Shown here piece by piece: positions 5,345 to 5,376 of a DNA stretch of 5,376 nt (within the stretch, counting starts at the first letter, position 1; each line of letters opens with the position of its first letter). The notes under the pieces were generated by a model, which searched no databases, was not told the DNA's origin, and saw nothing but the letters and a program-made list of their open reading frames with translations. The stretch is from an uncultured Collinsella sp. (GTDB lineage Bacteria > Actinomycetota > Coriobacteriia > Coriobacteriales > Coriobacteriaceae): NCBI GenBank assembly GCA_900553415.1, contig USDH01000111.1, positions 1-5,376 on the forward strand, in the 5' to 3' direction. The position numbers and the translations under genes are program-made.

Positions 5345-5376
5345 CGCCCTGCCTCATTGCTCTCACCGGTCCCCTT
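5345..5376. other. Short tail after thrB, nothing recognised
   Basis: The 32 bases after the thrB stop codon contain no hairpin with a T tract and no gene start. A terminator, or a further gene of the same unit, would lie beyond the window. Confidence 0.5.

Overview
The window holds four complete genes, all of the aspartate/threonine pathway, arranged around a divergent centre. On the minus strand, reading leftwards from about 2.64 kb, are aspartate kinase (lysC) and aspartate-semialdehyde dehydrogenase (asd). On the plus strand, reading rightwards from about 2.74 kb, are threonine synthase (thrC) and homoserine kinase (thrB). Together they cover four of the five steps from aspartate to threonine: LysC makes aspartyl phosphate, Asd reduces it to the semialdehyde, ThrB phosphorylates homoserine and ThrC converts O-phosphohomoserine to threonine. 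The missing step is homoserine dehydrogenase (hom), which must lie elsewhere or be supplied by another protein. Asd and LysC also feed lysine and diaminopimelate synthesis.

The DNA is GC-rich with strong GCC/CGC/CTG codon preference, yet the intergenic gaps contain T-rich terminators and clear Shine-Dalgarno sites. Together with the protein character (an aspartate kinase resembling the Bacillus YclM/ThrD type and a GHMP homoserine kinase with variant motifs), this suggests a high-GC Gram-positive bacterium, most likely a Coriobacteriia gut organism such as Collinsella. That assignment is an inference from sequence style and is not proven.

Layout: 1-50 lies downstream of asd and holds a weak hairpin. 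51-1076 is asd (minus). 1077-1250 is the lysC-asd gap, with a 32-bp near-palindrome just after lysC, a GAAAC-rich stretch, a minus-strand intrinsic terminator, a possible asd promoter and a good asd ribosome binding site. 1251-2639 is lysC (minus). 2640-2743 is the divergent control region. 2744-4261 is thrC, followed by a strong terminator at 4274-4304. 4305-4462 is a leader in front of thrB that contains the most unusual object in the window: a 112-bp element bounded by perfect 22-bp inverted repeats with a second perfect 10-bp hairpin nested inside, ending two bases before the thrB AGGAGG. 4463-5344 is thrB, and the last 32 bases hold nothing recognisable.

The genes themselves are ordinary metabolic genes. 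The observations worth following are in the gaps: the nested inverted repeat before thrB, the palindrome after lysC, and the fact that terminators separate each co-oriented gene pair, so that all four genes may be transcribed independently.
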